Source: Prevotella merdae
GTDB taxonomy: Bacteria; Bacteroidota; Bacteroidia; Bacteroidales; Bacteroidaceae
NCBI RefSeq assembly: GCF_900290275.1
Contig: NZ_LT985323.1
Location: 1,505,514 to 1,569,513 of the forward strand
Length of the DNA: 64,000 nucleotides
Direction of reading: 5' to 3'
The notes under the pieces: generated by a model
Told to the model about the DNA's origin: nothing
Seen by the model: the letters and a program-made list of their open reading frames with translations, nothing else
Database searches by the model: none
Made by a program: the position numbers and the translations under genes
Shown here: piece by piece, positions 7,985-17,285 of the stretch
Layout: each line of letters opens with the position of its first letter
Position numbering within the stretch: position 1 is the stretch's first letter

Positions 7985-8758
7985 ATGAAACTGATAAGAA
8001 TATTTAGAGCAGCATTGCTTGTATGCTTGCTGACCATAGCCCTAATTCCAATAAATGCACAAAAGACTTATGTGGTGACTGTTGGATTGGGCGATTATAA
8101 GTATCCGCAGATAGCGCCTTCGCTGCCATGCTCTGTGGGCGACGCCAAAGCAATATCCCGATTCTTTCACAACTACAACGGAAGCCATGTGTTTATGTTG
8201 CTTAACGAGAACGCCACACGCAACCATATTCTGCGTGTGTTGAAGACAGAGTTTGCCAAATCGGGACCTGATGACGAGATAATATTTGCCTTTAGTGGTC
8301 ATGGCATCCAGGGAGGCTTGACTACCTATGAGACAAAGGATATGTCGAGTGTCATCAGCTACAACGAGATTCAGAATATAATGAAAGCAGCAAAGGCACG
8401 TCGCAAGATTATTTTGGCAATGGCGTGCTATTCGGGTGGGCTTACACTCAAGTCGCGGCAAGGTAATAATACTAAAAGACCGCTTGCAAAGACCGAGAAG
8501 TCAAGTGTCATGATATATACGTCGAGCCGTGCAGACGAGGTTTCGTGGGAACGCTCTGATATGCGCAATTCCTTCTTCTTCAACCGCATACTGCAAGCTT
8601 TTCGTGGTGCAGCCGACCGTAATGGCGACAAGAAGGTTACGGCAAGAGAGCTATTCAACTATGTCAATTCAAATGTTGTGAAAGACACAGAAGGCCAACA
8701 ACATCCTCAGATGTGGGGTCGCTTTGACGACAGTATGGTCGTAGTATATGTGAAATAA
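7985..8758 (+). CDS. Caspase-family (peptidase C14) cysteine protease, exported
   Basis: 257 residues. A signal peptide is visible (MKLIRIFRAALLVCLLTIALIPINAQ). The caspase-like fold has the catalytic His106 in FAFSGHGIQGG and Cys148 in LAMACYSGG, and a late TSSRADEVSWE segment typical of bacterial C14 proteins. An EF-hand-like DRNGDKKVTARE lies near residue 205. Metacaspase-type enzymes cleave after basic residues and are often Ca-dependent; the specificity here is not known. The export signal places the active site in the periplasm, which is unusual beside cytoplasmic FHA proteins. Spacing to both neighbours is under 30 bp. Confidence 0.87.
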   Translation: MKLIRIFRAALLVCLLTIALIPINAQKTYVVTVGLGDYKYPQIAPSLPCSVGDAKAISRFFHNYNGSHVFMLLNENATRNHILRVLKTEFAKSGPDDEIIFAFSGHGIQGGLTTYETKDMSSVISYNEIQNIMKAAKARRKIILAMACYSGGLTLKSRQGNNTKRPLAKTEKSSVMIYTSSRADEVSWERSDMRNSFFFNRILQAFRGAADRNGDKKVTARELFNYVNSNVVKDTEGQQHPQMWGRFDDSMVVVYVK

Positions 8759-8777
8759 CGTAAAAAAAACTTCCATT

Positions 8778-9422
8778 ATGATTATAACGTGTCCAAACTG
8801 CGGACGTCGCTTCAATCTAGAGCGTACACCGCCAACACTATTTCGCTGCCCAAAGTGCGCATTCACAGTACCTTTTAATATTGTACTTAATGGACAAGGT
8901 GGCAACTTAAAAAAGGACGTAACCAATTCGGATGAATTACAACAGACTGCTACTGTTGATGGACCATCGTTGCCAACAGATGGTGGTCAGCGTACATGTG
9001 TGGTGGAAGACCTGCAAAACAAGACTCGTGTGGTTGAGGGTCTTGGCGGTGACAGTGCAAAGACAAAGATGGTGGCATCGCTACAACGTAAGTCGAGAGC
9101 TTTACTGCAAATGACATATGGCGGACGTAGTTGGGGAGTGATAAATCTTCCACATGGCAAGCCATTCAACCTTGGACGCAACAGTGCCGACAGCAATGCT
9201 CAAGTAAAACTTACTCCAGACAAGTCGATGAGTCGTATACATGCTGGTATGCGTACACTTATGGGACCTAATGGAAATGAGTTGTATCAAATAACATCTG
9301 CCAAGAACGACAATCCCGTATACGTAAATAATGTGCCTATACCTAAAGGCAAGGCCTGCACGCTGAAGTCGGGTGACACTATACGTATGGGCGATACAAC
9401 AATACTGTTCAGACAGATGTAA
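8778..9422 (+). CDS. Zinc-ribbon FHA-domain protein
   Basis: 214 residues, no membrane segment. The N-terminal zinc ribbon has C5/C8 (CPNCGRRF) and C24/C27 (CPKCAF), the MJ0042-like pattern. A Thr/Val-rich linker with possible phospho-acceptor threonines (TVDGPS, TRVVEG) follows. The FHA domain is at about 120-214 (FNLGRNSAD, SMSRIHAGM, PVYVNNVPI). The usual FHA NGT is replaced by the NPV segment. It is probably a soluble phosphopeptide adaptor for the kinases encoded just downstream. Confidence 0.83.
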   Translation: MIITCPNCGRRFNLERTPPTLFRCPKCAFTVPFNIVLNGQGGNLKKDVTNSDELQQTATVDGPSLPTDGGQRTCVVEDLQNKTRVVEGLGGDSAKTKMVASLQRKSRALLQMTYGGRSWGVINLPHGKPFNLGRNSADSNAQVKLTPDKSMSRIHAGMRTLMGPNGNELYQITSAKNDNPVYVNNVPIPKGKACTLKSGDTIRMGDTTILFRQM

Positions 9423-9436
9423 TCCATATTTTTAAG

Positions 9437-9443
9437 AAAGGAG
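9437..9443 (+). promoter_or_regulatory. Shine-Dalgarno-like site AAAGGAG
   Basis: AAAGGAG six bases upstream of the ATG at 9450. Most genes here have AT-rich leaders without such a site, so this FHA gene may be translated at higher efficiency. Confidence 0.5.
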
Positions 9444-9449
9444 AATGAT

Positions 9450-10190
9450 ATGTCACAGAACAAGACCATAGTGCCTGGTGTTGACTACGACAATTTAGGC
9501 AAGACAGAATATAACAATGAGGCTTTCAACGATTTCTATAGCCGTTCTGGTAACGACGACAACCGTACATACATACCAGGTGTTGCCGCTAAACAGCCTC
9601 AAGCAGAAGTGTCGGCTGGTGCAGTAGGCGCAGTTCCGACACCAATAGGTATGACTAACGAGGCTGATAGTCGACATTTGGCGCTTCAGAATAGAGTGGT
9701 TGTAGGTGTGCTTTTTTCTATATCACACGGATTGCTTGGCGAGATGTTTCCTCTGTATCTCGGACGCAACATTGTTGGATATACCGAGAATTGTGATGTG
9801 CGACTTCTTGAGAATACAGTATCGTCTGAACATGCCATTATATATATAAAGAAGGACGAGTCGGCCACTGGTTACAATATAACCATAACCGACTATAACT
9901 CGACGTATGGTACTCTGGTAAACAATCTTGATGGCAGATATGAGACGCTGCAGGTTAATGAGAATGATGTATTGACTATAGGCAAGCACTATAGGCTGCT
10001 TGTCAAGATGTTCAACACCGATAAGGCAGCCTTGCAGGAGGAACCAGAGTTTGAGGCTATGCAAAACAATGCGCAAGTGGCCATGGCACAACCATCAAGC
10101 GCATCCAACTATTCATCCAATGTGTCAAACGACTTTTACACCCCATCATCAAAAGACGAACAATCGTCAGCAAGAACTGTTATATACTAA
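9450..10190 (+). CDS. FHA-domain protein, soluble
   Basis: 246 residues. The N-terminal about 75 residues hold two TxxPGV motifs (KTIVPGVDY and TYIPGVAA), spaced like tandem phospho-acceptor sites. The FHA domain is at about 95-185 (LYLGRNIVGY, VSSEHAIIYI, YNSTYGTLVNN). The tail is Ser/Asn-rich. An AAAGGAG (9437-9443) sits six bases before the start, a rare clear Shine-Dalgarno site in this window. Thr residues in the N-terminal motif may be phosphorylated and bound by an FHA domain in cis or trans, as in mycobacterial GarA; this is inference. Confidence 0.82.
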   Translation: MSQNKTIVPGVDYDNLGKTEYNNEAFNDFYSRSGNDDNRTYIPGVAAKQPQAEVSAGAVGAVPTPIGMTNEADSRHLALQNRVVVGVLFSISHGLLGEMFPLYLGRNIVGYTENCDVRLLENTVSSEHAIIYIKKDESATGYNITITDYNSTYGTLVNNLDGRYETLQVNENDVLTIGKHYRLLVKMFNTDKAALQEEPEFEAMQNNAQVAMAQPSSASNYSSNVSNDFYTPSSKDEQSSARTVIY

Positions 10191-10222
10191 ACGCATAAAA
10201 GTAAACAAAACATAATTACTAT

Positions 10223-11779
10223 ATGGCTATCATTAAGTTACAGGGAGAAAAGGAAAAGAAAGAAGGTATTTACTACGAGTTTGACGATAGCTCTGTGCCA
10301 TTGGGCGAAGGCGGAATGGGCAAAGTTTACCGCGGACGTCGCATCAACATGTATACTCGTGAGATGCGCGACGTGGCTATAAAGTTTATGTTTGCCGGTC
10401 TACCTCCTAACGTCATACAGCGTGCCGAGGACGAGGCTAATATAAAGATAGTACACGAGAATCTTGTTGAGATGATGGGATTTCTTGCTGTTGAATCGAC
10501 AATGCCTAATGGTGCCAAGACTGTACGTTATCACGTGGTAAGCGAATTGCTTAATGGTGTGGCTCTATCAGATCTTGTACAGGGGGTAGTTACCGACCAA
10601 AGTGGCAAGGATATACCATATGCACAGACCTTATATAAGATGTATAACACATCGCCCGAGCTTTTTGCTGTAAATGTGGTTAAGAAGGTGCTGTCGGGTA
10701 TAATGGCTTTGCACGATGCTGGCTATATACATCGTGACATCGACCCTTCGAACATTATGATTACACGCGACGGCAAGATTAAGCTTATTGATTTTGGTAT
10801 TGCCAAGAAGGTGGATGGTCTGAAGACACACGACCGCAACCTTACAACAGCTGGACAGTTTATGGGTAAGCCACAATATGCAGCCCCAGAACTCATCATC
10901 GGAGACTTGAAGAATCAGAACAAGCCTACCGACATTTATGCTATTGGCGTTCTATTGTTCCAGCTAATAGTAGGACACTTGCCGTTTGAAGGACCTTCCA
11001 ACGTGGTGTTAAATGCGCATCTGCATAACAAAATGCCGTTGAAACAGGTTAAGGATAAGCGTCTGCGTGCCATTATCGATCGTGCTACTGCCAAGGATTG
11101 TACTCGTCGCTATCAGACAGCTGCAGAGTTTCGTGCCGCTCTTGACAGTTATGCGTCTGGTGCCGACAGTGGTTTTGACATAAAGGAAAAACTGCCACTT
11201 ATAGGTGGCATAGCCGCTGCAGTTGTAGCAGTAGTTGTGGCTGTTGTGCTGTTTGTGCCTAAGGGTGGCGACAGTGATACTGCCAACAATGCACCAGTTG
11301 CAGAGAACACCGAGCAAAACACAAATAAAGAAACTGCAGAGGTGTCAATGCCTGCAGTAAGAAAACAACTGCTCAATCCGAGCGAGGCTAAGGCAGGATT
11401 GGCTGCATTAAAAACTCTTGCAGATGCAGGCGATGTTGAGGCTAAGTTTACATTAAGTCGTCTGTATGCCGTATCGTCAGGTTCGTTCACGCTTAACGAT
11501 GAGTTTGTAACGATGCAAGCTAATCTCAGCGGTGATGTTAAACCCGATCCAGCCAAGGCACATAAGATGCTTGGTGAGATAGTAAAGGCAAATTCAAAGT
11601 ACTATCCTGCTCTATACGAGTTGGCATGCGATTATTATGAGGGACCAGCCCTCACTGGAGGCGAGGATCGCAATCTAAGATATACAAAGGAATTGTTGGA
11701 CAAGGCTTACAAGTATGCCTCGGAAGCCGACGATCCTGTATACGTAAATAAAATCTCGGCTCTGCTGAGAAAGTACTAA
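10223..11779 (+). CDS. Membrane Ser/Thr protein kinase with atypical HRDIDPSN catalytic loop
   Basis: 518 residues. The kinase domain (about 20-315) has a Gly loop G28EGGMGKV, catalytic Lys56 in VAIKF, H170-R171-D172 in HRDIDPSN, D190FG and an APE in YAAPELI. Asp174 stands where Ser/Thr kinases normally have Lys (HRDxKxxN). One transmembrane helix lies at about 325-346 (AAAVVAVVVAVVLFVP). The outer part (about 375-518) resembles Sel1/TPR-type helices (GLAALKTLADAGDVEAKFTL). It is a close relative of the kinase at 31078. A PP2C phosphatase gene follows 19 bp later, a usual kinase/phosphatase pairing. Confidence 0.9.
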   Translation: MAIIKLQGEKEKKEGIYYEFDDSSVPLGEGGMGKVYRGRRINMYTREMRDVAIKFMFAGLPPNVIQRAEDEANIKIVHENLVEMMGFLAVESTMPNGAKTVRYHVVSELLNGVALSDLVQGVVTDQSGKDIPYAQTLYKMYNTSPELFAVNVVKKVLSGIMALHDAGYIHRDIDPSNIMITRDGKIKLIDFGIAKKVDGLKTHDRNLTTAGQFMGKPQYAAPELIIGDLKNQNKPTDIYAIGVLLFQLIVGHLPFEGPSNVVLNAHLHNKMPLKQVKDKRLRAIIDRATAKDCTRRYQTAAEFRAALDSYASGADSGFDIKEKLPLIGGIAAAVVAVVVAVVLFVPKGGDSDTANNAPVAENTEQNTNKETAEVSMPAVRKQLLNPSEAKAGLAALKTLADAGDVEAKFTLSRLYAVSSGSFTLNDEFVTMQANLSGDVKPDPAKAHKMLGEIVKANSKYYPALYELACDYYEGPALTGGEDRNLRYTKELLDKAYKYASEADDPVYVNKISALLRKY

Positions 11780-11798
11780 CCATACACAGACTAAACGT

Positions 11799-12695
11799 AT
11801 GACTGAAAATAATATCAATCCTACGGCAGGACTTGAGGAAATCAGGACCATAGCATCGTGCAACATCTGCGAAGCAGTGGGACGCACTGGTATAGGCGGA
11901 CGTAAAGAGAATCAGGACTCATATAACGGAGTGCGCATTGGTGAAACCGTAGTACTGACAGTTTGCGATGGCATGGGCGGTATGAATGGAGGACAGACTG
12001 CATCTCGCATTGCTGTAGCCGAGATAGTGCAGACTATGAACGAGACTCCTGAAGAGGAAATATCTGCAGATACAGTACGTCTGGCTGTGGAGAATGCCAA
12101 TGCAGCCATCTATCGAAGGGCAATGAACGAGCCGCAATTGCGAGGTATGGGCACTACAGCCACTGTTGTGGTGCTGTCGCCTAAGGCTGCCTATATTACG
12201 CACATAGGTGATAGCCGCATTTATCTATTGCATAAGGGCAAGAAGGAGTTTCGCACATTTGATCACTCCAAAGTGTTCGAGATGGTGGAGCAAGGTATGA
12301 TAAGTGAGGAGCAAGCACGACAGTCGAGTTTCTCAAATATAATAACTAGGGCTTTAGGTATACGTCCTCAGGTAGAGATGACAGTGGAAATCTTGCCTTA
12401 CCGCAAGGGCGACCGCTTCATATTATGCTGCGATGGTATATGGAATGCCAAGCCTGAACCCGAAATGATAAAACTCTTTAACGAGTGCAAGACGGCTATA
12501 GATGAGGTGAAGGTGCTGACAGAAACCATCAACGCATACGGAATGGAGATTGGTGGCGAACACGATAATCTGACCGCAATAGTGGCTGACATTAAGTGCA
12601 ACTCGAAGATGCAGCATAGTTGCTTCAAACTTGTAGGTAGAGCATTGGGACGTCAGTGGCAACGTATCAAGGGCACTTGTAAGAAAAAGAAATAA
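11799..12695 (+). CDS. PP2C-type Ser/Thr protein phosphatase, soluble
   Basis: 298 residues. The PPM/PP2C metal-binding motifs are in order: RKENQDSY, VCDGMGGMNGG, GMGTTATVVVL, IGDSRIYLL, LCCDGIW and HDNLTAIVADI. No membrane helix; the C-terminal 25 residues are basic (ending KKKK). It would dephosphorylate Ser/Thr sites made by the kinase directly upstream, and needs Mn or Mg. All metal-ligand Asp residues are present. Confidence 0.92.
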   Translation: MTENNINPTAGLEEIRTIASCNICEAVGRTGIGGRKENQDSYNGVRIGETVVLTVCDGMGGMNGGQTASRIAVAEIVQTMNETPEEEISADTVRLAVENANAAIYRRAMNEPQLRGMGTTATVVVLSPKAAYITHIGDSRIYLLHKGKKEFRTFDHSKVFEMVEQGMISEEQARQSSFSNIITRALGIRPQVEMTVEILPYRKGDRFILCCDGIWNAKPEPEMIKLFNECKTAIDEVKVLTETINAYGMEIGGEHDNLTAIVADIKCNSKMQHSCFKLVGRALGRQWQRIKGTCKKKK

Positions 12696-12715
12696 GTATA
12701 TAAGAGCAAACAAAT

Positions 12716-13366
12716 ATGGAGAAACGCATAATAATAGGCAGAGGAACGGATTGCGACGTTACAATCCCCGATGAAACAGATAATGTGAGCCGCCATCATC
12801 TGGTGATTTCGTTCAATATCTTCGGCAAGATGAAGATAAGCGACACCAGCAGCAACGGCACGTTTATCAACGACAACCGTATGCTGAAGGGTAGTTCGGT
12901 GCCTGTAACACGCAATGACAAGATAAGGTTAGGTGCACAATGGGAACTTGACTGGAACCTTGTGATTGACCCATTTTGCAAGATACGCAAGGCTATTATA
13001 GCTTGTTTGGTTGCTGTTGTATTAGCTCTCGTTGGATGGGGAATATATTGTGCTGTGAGCCCAAAAGCTGATGACTCGACAAAAATTATCATACCGAAGG
13101 CTGAAACAAATTCTACGGATGAACAGTGGAACGGAGATTCAACAAAGCATGTTGTGCCAATAGATGAACGAATAAGTGTTGGAAATGCCGCACGCAAGCA
13201 GTCTGGCACAAATGCAGGAAAGGGAAAATCGCCAAGAAACGTTCGCTATAAGTCGAAGGGAACAAATGGAAAGGCAGACAGGCAATACGCAAATGACAAC
13301 TCAAAAGAAATGTCGAACAATAACCAAGACAAATCGTCAGGCAAGAATATAACCATTGTAAACTGA
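12716..13366 (+). CDS. FHA-domain single-pass membrane protein
   Basis: 216 residues. The FHA domain is at the extreme N terminus (1-85): IIIGRGTDCDVTIPD, NVSRHHLVIS and DTSSNGTFIND, all canonical residues present. One helix at about 98-120 (AIIACLVAVVLALVGWGIYC) anchors it in the inner membrane. The C-terminal 95 residues are Lys/Asn/Ser-rich, probably disordered, and would lie in the periplasm. It is the last gene of the first FHA/kinase/phosphatase block, 61 bp before the secreted WG-repeat gene. Confidence 0.85.
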   Translation: MEKRIIIGRGTDCDVTIPDETDNVSRHHLVISFNIFGKMKISDTSSNGTFINDNRMLKGSSVPVTRNDKIRLGAQWELDWNLVIDPFCKIRKAIIACLVAVVLALVGWGIYCAVSPKADDSTKIIIPKAETNSTDEQWNGDSTKHVVPIDERISVGNAARKQSGTNAGKGKSPRNVRYKSKGTNGKADRQYANDNSKEMSNNNQDKSSGKNITIVN

Positions 13367-13427
13367 TATTAGCTATAAACAAAAGCTGATAACAACGATT
13401 AAGACAAAATATAGAAACACAAAACTC

Positions 13428-14936
13428 TTGAAAATGAAAAAAATGCTTTGCTCTACACTGGCGGTTTTACTCAGTGCCTCAGCAATGGCGCAGACTGCCG
13501 ATTGGCTTGTAACACCGCAGTTTGACGAGATGAAATACTTTGCACCTAAGATGTATAAGGTGACCAAGAATAACAAGGTTGGCATGATTGGTGCCGACGG
13601 TAAGACTATACTCGAACCACAATATGATGCCATAAACCTCTTTTACGAAGGTCGTGCCGTGTTTGTAGACCGCACTTCTGAAGGTTGGCTCATAAGGGGT
13701 GTGATATCCGAAGATGGAACCGTAAATTATGCTGAAGGCAACTACTACTTGCTGCCCAAGTATATGTTCTACTCGGAGGGTCTTCTTACCGTTCGTAACG
13801 AGCGTGGGCTGTATGGCTATCTAGATGAAAAATGTAAACCGGCATTCGACTTTACATCCGACGAGGTGAAACCCTTTAGCGAGGGCTTTGCAGTAGTGGG
13901 CGAGGGCGACACCTTTCACTGGATAAATACCTCGGGCGAGCAGATTCTGCCACGTTTAAAGAATGGCGGCACACCATATGGCGGTACCAACTTCCACAAC
14001 GGCAAGGCTTATCTATGGGACGAGGACGGCGTGTTCTTTGCCCTTGACGACAACGGCAAGACAACAAGGGTACCAACACGACAACTTACGGTAGACTATC
14101 TGTATCGTGTGGACACCGACTATGGCGACGAGGTGCCATATGCTGCCTATAGCCCCGACTGTTCGACGGAATGGACACCAGAGCAGCGCGAGGGCAAGTG
14201 GACCTATATATCCAAAGGGGGTAAGTTGCTTACGCCTTTCCAGTATCAGAGCGTGGCACGGTTTGTCGATGGCTCGGCTGTGGCAGAGGCAGACGGTCGC
14301 TACGGATTGCTAAAGGTTGTGGACGACCATTCCACCTTCTACACCACCACGGGCAAGACTCGTCATGTGTTCTCGGCAGGAGGTTCGTGTACATGTAGCT
14401 TTGCGCTTGCTGTACCCCAGAAGTGGCAAGGTCAAGACCTAAACGTAAGTCTGAAAGATACTGAAACAGGTGCTGCTATAGCCTTGACACCAAGCAGTCA
14501 GAATCGCTATAGTTTTGCCTATCGTCCCAACGGCGCACGCCACAGCGAGCGCAAGACTTTCCGTGTGGAGGTGAAAAATAATGGCATAAGTTTATGGCAA
14601 GGCGAGGCAGACTATGTGTTTGAACAGCGGGCAAGGCTACAGTCTAAGATTCGCGTGAACAATGCCGATGCCAACCAAAACGACCGTTGTTACGTAACAG
14701 CTACCGTAACAAACCCTTCGGGCATAGCCGTAACCACCACCGTAACGCTACATGGAGGCGGAAGCAAGGCACGGTTTGAGTCTAAGACCACCACATTGAC
14801 CATTCCGCCATACAGCTCGAAAACTATCAGCAGTTGGTTCTATGTAAAGAATGTGGAGCTAGGCGGATGGTGCTCGGTATCGACATCGGAGGGAACCCAG
14901 ACACGCAAGAGCAATTTGGAATTGAAACCATTCTAA
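13428..14936 (+). CDS. Secreted WG-repeat protein
   Basis: 502 residues with a signal peptide (cut after AMAQ, about residue 22). The N-terminal two thirds carry several WG-type repeats (VGMIGADGKTILEPQYDAI; LYGYLDEKCKPAFDF; WTYISKGGKLLTPFQYQ), each ending in P-x-F/Y or PQYD. The C-terminal part (about 310-502) is a beta-rich domain with VTNPSGIAVTT and KTISSWFYV, perhaps an Ig-like fold. WG repeats are structural beta repeats of unknown ligand. It opens a block of exported proteins inside the signalling locus. Confidence 0.8.
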   Translation: MKMKKMLCSTLAVLLSASAMAQTADWLVTPQFDEMKYFAPKMYKVTKNNKVGMIGADGKTILEPQYDAINLFYEGRAVFVDRTSEGWLIRGVISEDGTVNYAEGNYYLLPKYMFYSEGLLTVRNERGLYGYLDEKCKPAFDFTSDEVKPFSEGFAVVGEGDTFHWINTSGEQILPRLKNGGTPYGGTNFHNGKAYLWDEDGVFFALDDNGKTTRVPTRQLTVDYLYRVDTDYGDEVPYAAYSPDCSTEWTPEQREGKWTYISKGGKLLTPFQYQSVARFVDGSAVAEADGRYGLLKVVDDHSTFYTTTGKTRHVFSAGGSCTCSFALAVPQKWQGQDLNVSLKDTETGAAIALTPSSQNRYSFAYRPNGARHSERKTFRVEVKNNGISLWQGEADYVFEQRARLQSKIRVNNADANQNDRCYVTATVTNPSGIAVTTTVTLHGGGSKARFESKTTTLTIPPYSSKTISSWFYVKNVELGGWCSVSTSEGTQTRKSNLELKPF

Positions 14937-14986
14937 AAAAAGGACTTATATAGAAAAACATTCACATTAAACACAAAACCAACATT

Positions 14987-15754
14987 ATGAACAAGAAGAG
15001 TATTATCCTTATGCCTCTTCTGGCTTGTGCCCTCACGGCATCGGCTCAGATCAATGGCAATGGTGGCGACTTTGAGCAGAAGCCAAAGAGCCAGACACAC
15101 AGAACTAACGGAACAGACCTACAAATCAAGACAAAGAACTATGGCTACGAGTTCAGCATGGGCGTACGTGCAGGCGCAGGTGTGTCCATGATGAGCGAGG
15201 GCGACGACCTTAAGGTGTACGACGGCAGTGGTATCTCTTACGGAGGCGGTGTGGTTGCCAATGTTCGTTTTGGCTCAAAGGACTCGCGAGGACGTGCCTT
15301 GCATGGACAGGGCCTTTTTGGTATCGGTCTTGAGCTGAACTACAAGAACCATACCGTGAAGACTCTTGGTGGAGAGGACCTGAAGATGGGCTATTTTGAG
15401 GTGCCACTGATGTTCCAGTTCTACCCTATGTACAACAGCAAGCAGATGAAGAACCTCTACATCGAGGTGGGCCCAACGTTTGCCGGAACACTATCGTCGA
15501 GCCCCGAATATTTAGAGGTGAACAACACGCGCTACAAGACAGGCGACCTAAAGGGCTTTGACGTAAAGGCTACTGTGGGCTTGGGCTATCGCTTCAACAC
15601 AAATGCAGCCAACGAGGGATTCTATGTAAACGCACGTTACTATCTTGGCACAAGCGAACTGGCAGGCAATTTCCCTGGTAAGATTTCGTCGGCAGAATTG
15701 TCTATAGGTTACACATTCCACTGTCTTGGCGGAAACCACAAGAAGGAGAAGTAG
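14987..15754 (+). CDS. Outer-membrane beta-barrel protein (PorT-like)
   Basis: 255 residues with a signal peptide ending about TASAQ (residue 21). The mature part has the alternating strands of a small outer-membrane barrel: GVRAGAGVSMMSEG, GIGLELNYKNHTV, VPLMFQFYPMY, LYIEVGPTFAGTL, VNARYYLGTSEL and SIGYTFHCL. This fits the outer membrane protein beta-barrel families common in Bacteroidetes. Function is not known; its place between two exported genes suggests an envelope structure made by the same operon. Confidence 0.78.
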   Translation: MNKKSIILMPLLACALTASAQINGNGGDFEQKPKSQTHRTNGTDLQIKTKNYGYEFSMGVRAGAGVSMMSEGDDLKVYDGSGISYGGGVVANVRFGSKDSRGRALHGQGLFGIGLELNYKNHTVKTLGGEDLKMGYFEVPLMFQFYPMYNSKQMKNLYIEVGPTFAGTLSSSPEYLEVNNTRYKTGDLKGFDVKATVGLGYRFNTNAANEGFYVNARYYLGTSELAGNFPGKISSAELSIGYTFHCLGGNHKKEK

Positions 15755-15796
15755 AAAACATTTTTTTTGAACCAAAACAACTAAATTAGTAGACAT

Positions 15797-17227
15797 ATGA
15801 AAAAGATAATATATTGCCTTGTGGCACTCGTTGCAGTGGTGCTGGCATCGTGCTCTAACGACGATATAGAGGTGGCGCAGACAGGCGGATTAACGCTGAC
15901 GGTAAACACACAGGCCGCTTACGACCAGTTTAACACTACCGATGATGTGCGCGACATGTTGCGCACCAACACCAACACCTTGCATGTTATGACCTTTGTG
16001 TACGACACCAAGGGCAACCTAGTTACGAGCAAGGAACAGGACCAGAACACATTCAACACCGTGCAGTTCGACCTTGGCAGTGTGCCTAATGGTGAGTATA
16101 CGGTTCTAACCATCGAGACCGTAATGGTGCAGAACAAGACAACCAAGAAACAGGAGTCGCCGGCATGGGATTTTGAGGGCACAGACAAACTGTCTACGGT
16201 AAAGGCTACACAGAAACTTTACGAGGTGTACTATCCATACACCATTGGCGCCACAACCGACAAGATTGTGGTGAACAATATGACAAAGGCTTCGGTCACG
16301 CCAAAGGCCATAGGCTCCTTGATGCAGTTCTACTTCATGAATTTTGACAAGTCATCTTATGTTGACGTGGGCTTTGCTTGCGACGACATGATAGACTACT
16401 ATCTGTTTGACCCATCGTTGGAGCGTAGCGCGCGCTTCCATACCGACCTTACAAGCAAGGGATACTTCAATGTACGTTGCAGCGCGGCCATCGATGGCAA
16501 GAGCAGTTTGAGTCAGACCAGATACATCCTAGAGAGCAATATCTCTTATGACTTTTGCTTTACTAAGACAGCAGCCGACTCGAAGAAGGGCACATGGACA
16601 TATTATAAGTCGCTCCATGGCAAAATGGCGCTTGAGGATGGCAAGTTTTACTATGGTGGATCAAACTACATCGATGCCAATACTCCTATGAGTGTATATC
16701 TGGGCAGTCGGGAAGGATTCATGGCATGGTTGCAGACATTGAACGGACAGACCACATCGATTGTGCCTGAAATATTCACTACATGGAAAGCGGATGTAAG
16801 CAAGGTGCAGTCGTTTATGAAGGGTTACACCATGACCGTAGGCGAATCGGGTAAGGCCATAAAGCAGACCGACGGCTCGTACGGAATACAGTACAAAGGC
16901 AACGGCAAGGAGTCGAGCATAGCCTACTTCTTCGAGACTGCCACTACAAGCCTGTACGAGGCAGACATCATTTATGCAAAAAATGCAGTTTCGGATACCG
17001 ACTTGAAGAATTATGCAAATACCAATTTCACCTTCATCACCGACGATGAAGAAACCAAGTCGTATATGTACATGAGCAAGGATGGAAAGACCATTGTTGT
17101 TCTGCAGCTGCTGAGTGATAAAAATATTCTGGGATATGTGGATATGGACTATCTTAACAAGAACTCTGTACCCAAGAAGGATATGCCTAAGTATGCCATG
17201 AGAATGGTGACGGGCAAAAAACGATAA
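15797..17227 (+). CDS. Lipoprotein related to FimB/Mfa2 fimbrial anchors
   Basis: 476 residues. Lipoprotein signal MKKIIYCLVALVAVVLASC with the lipidated Cys19. The next 120 residues contain LTLTVNTQ, LHVMTFVYDTKGNLV, FDLGSVPNGEYTVLTIE. This beta-sandwich pattern is seen in FimB/Mfa2 proteins, which cap or anchor fimbriae in Bacteroidales. The remaining part (residues 130-476) is less typical. No fimbrillin subunit gene is adjacent, so it may be a stand-alone outer-membrane lipoprotein. Family assignment is moderate. Confidence 0.6.
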   Translation: MKKIIYCLVALVAVVLASCSNDDIEVAQTGGLTLTVNTQAAYDQFNTTDDVRDMLRTNTNTLHVMTFVYDTKGNLVTSKEQDQNTFNTVQFDLGSVPNGEYTVLTIETVMVQNKTTKKQESPAWDFEGTDKLSTVKATQKLYEVYYPYTIGATTDKIVVNNMTKASVTPKAIGSLMQFYFMNFDKSSYVDVGFACDDMIDYYLFDPSLERSARFHTDLTSKGYFNVRCSAAIDGKSSLSQTRYILESNISYDFCFTKTAADSKKGTWTYYKSLHGKMALEDGKFYYGGSNYIDANTPMSVYLGSREGFMAWLQTLNGQTTSIVPEIFTTWKADVSKVQSFMKGYTMTVGESGKAIKQTDGSYGIQYKGNGKESSIAYFFETATTSLYEADIIYAKNAVSDTDLKNYANTNFTFITDDEETKSYMYMSKDGKTIVVLQLLSDKNILGYVDMDYLNKNSVPKKDMPKYAMRMVTGKKR

Positions 17228-17285
17228 TACAGCATTTTTATAGGAGAGGGTGTGTCCCTCTCCTGTAATAAAACTCTTGACAATC

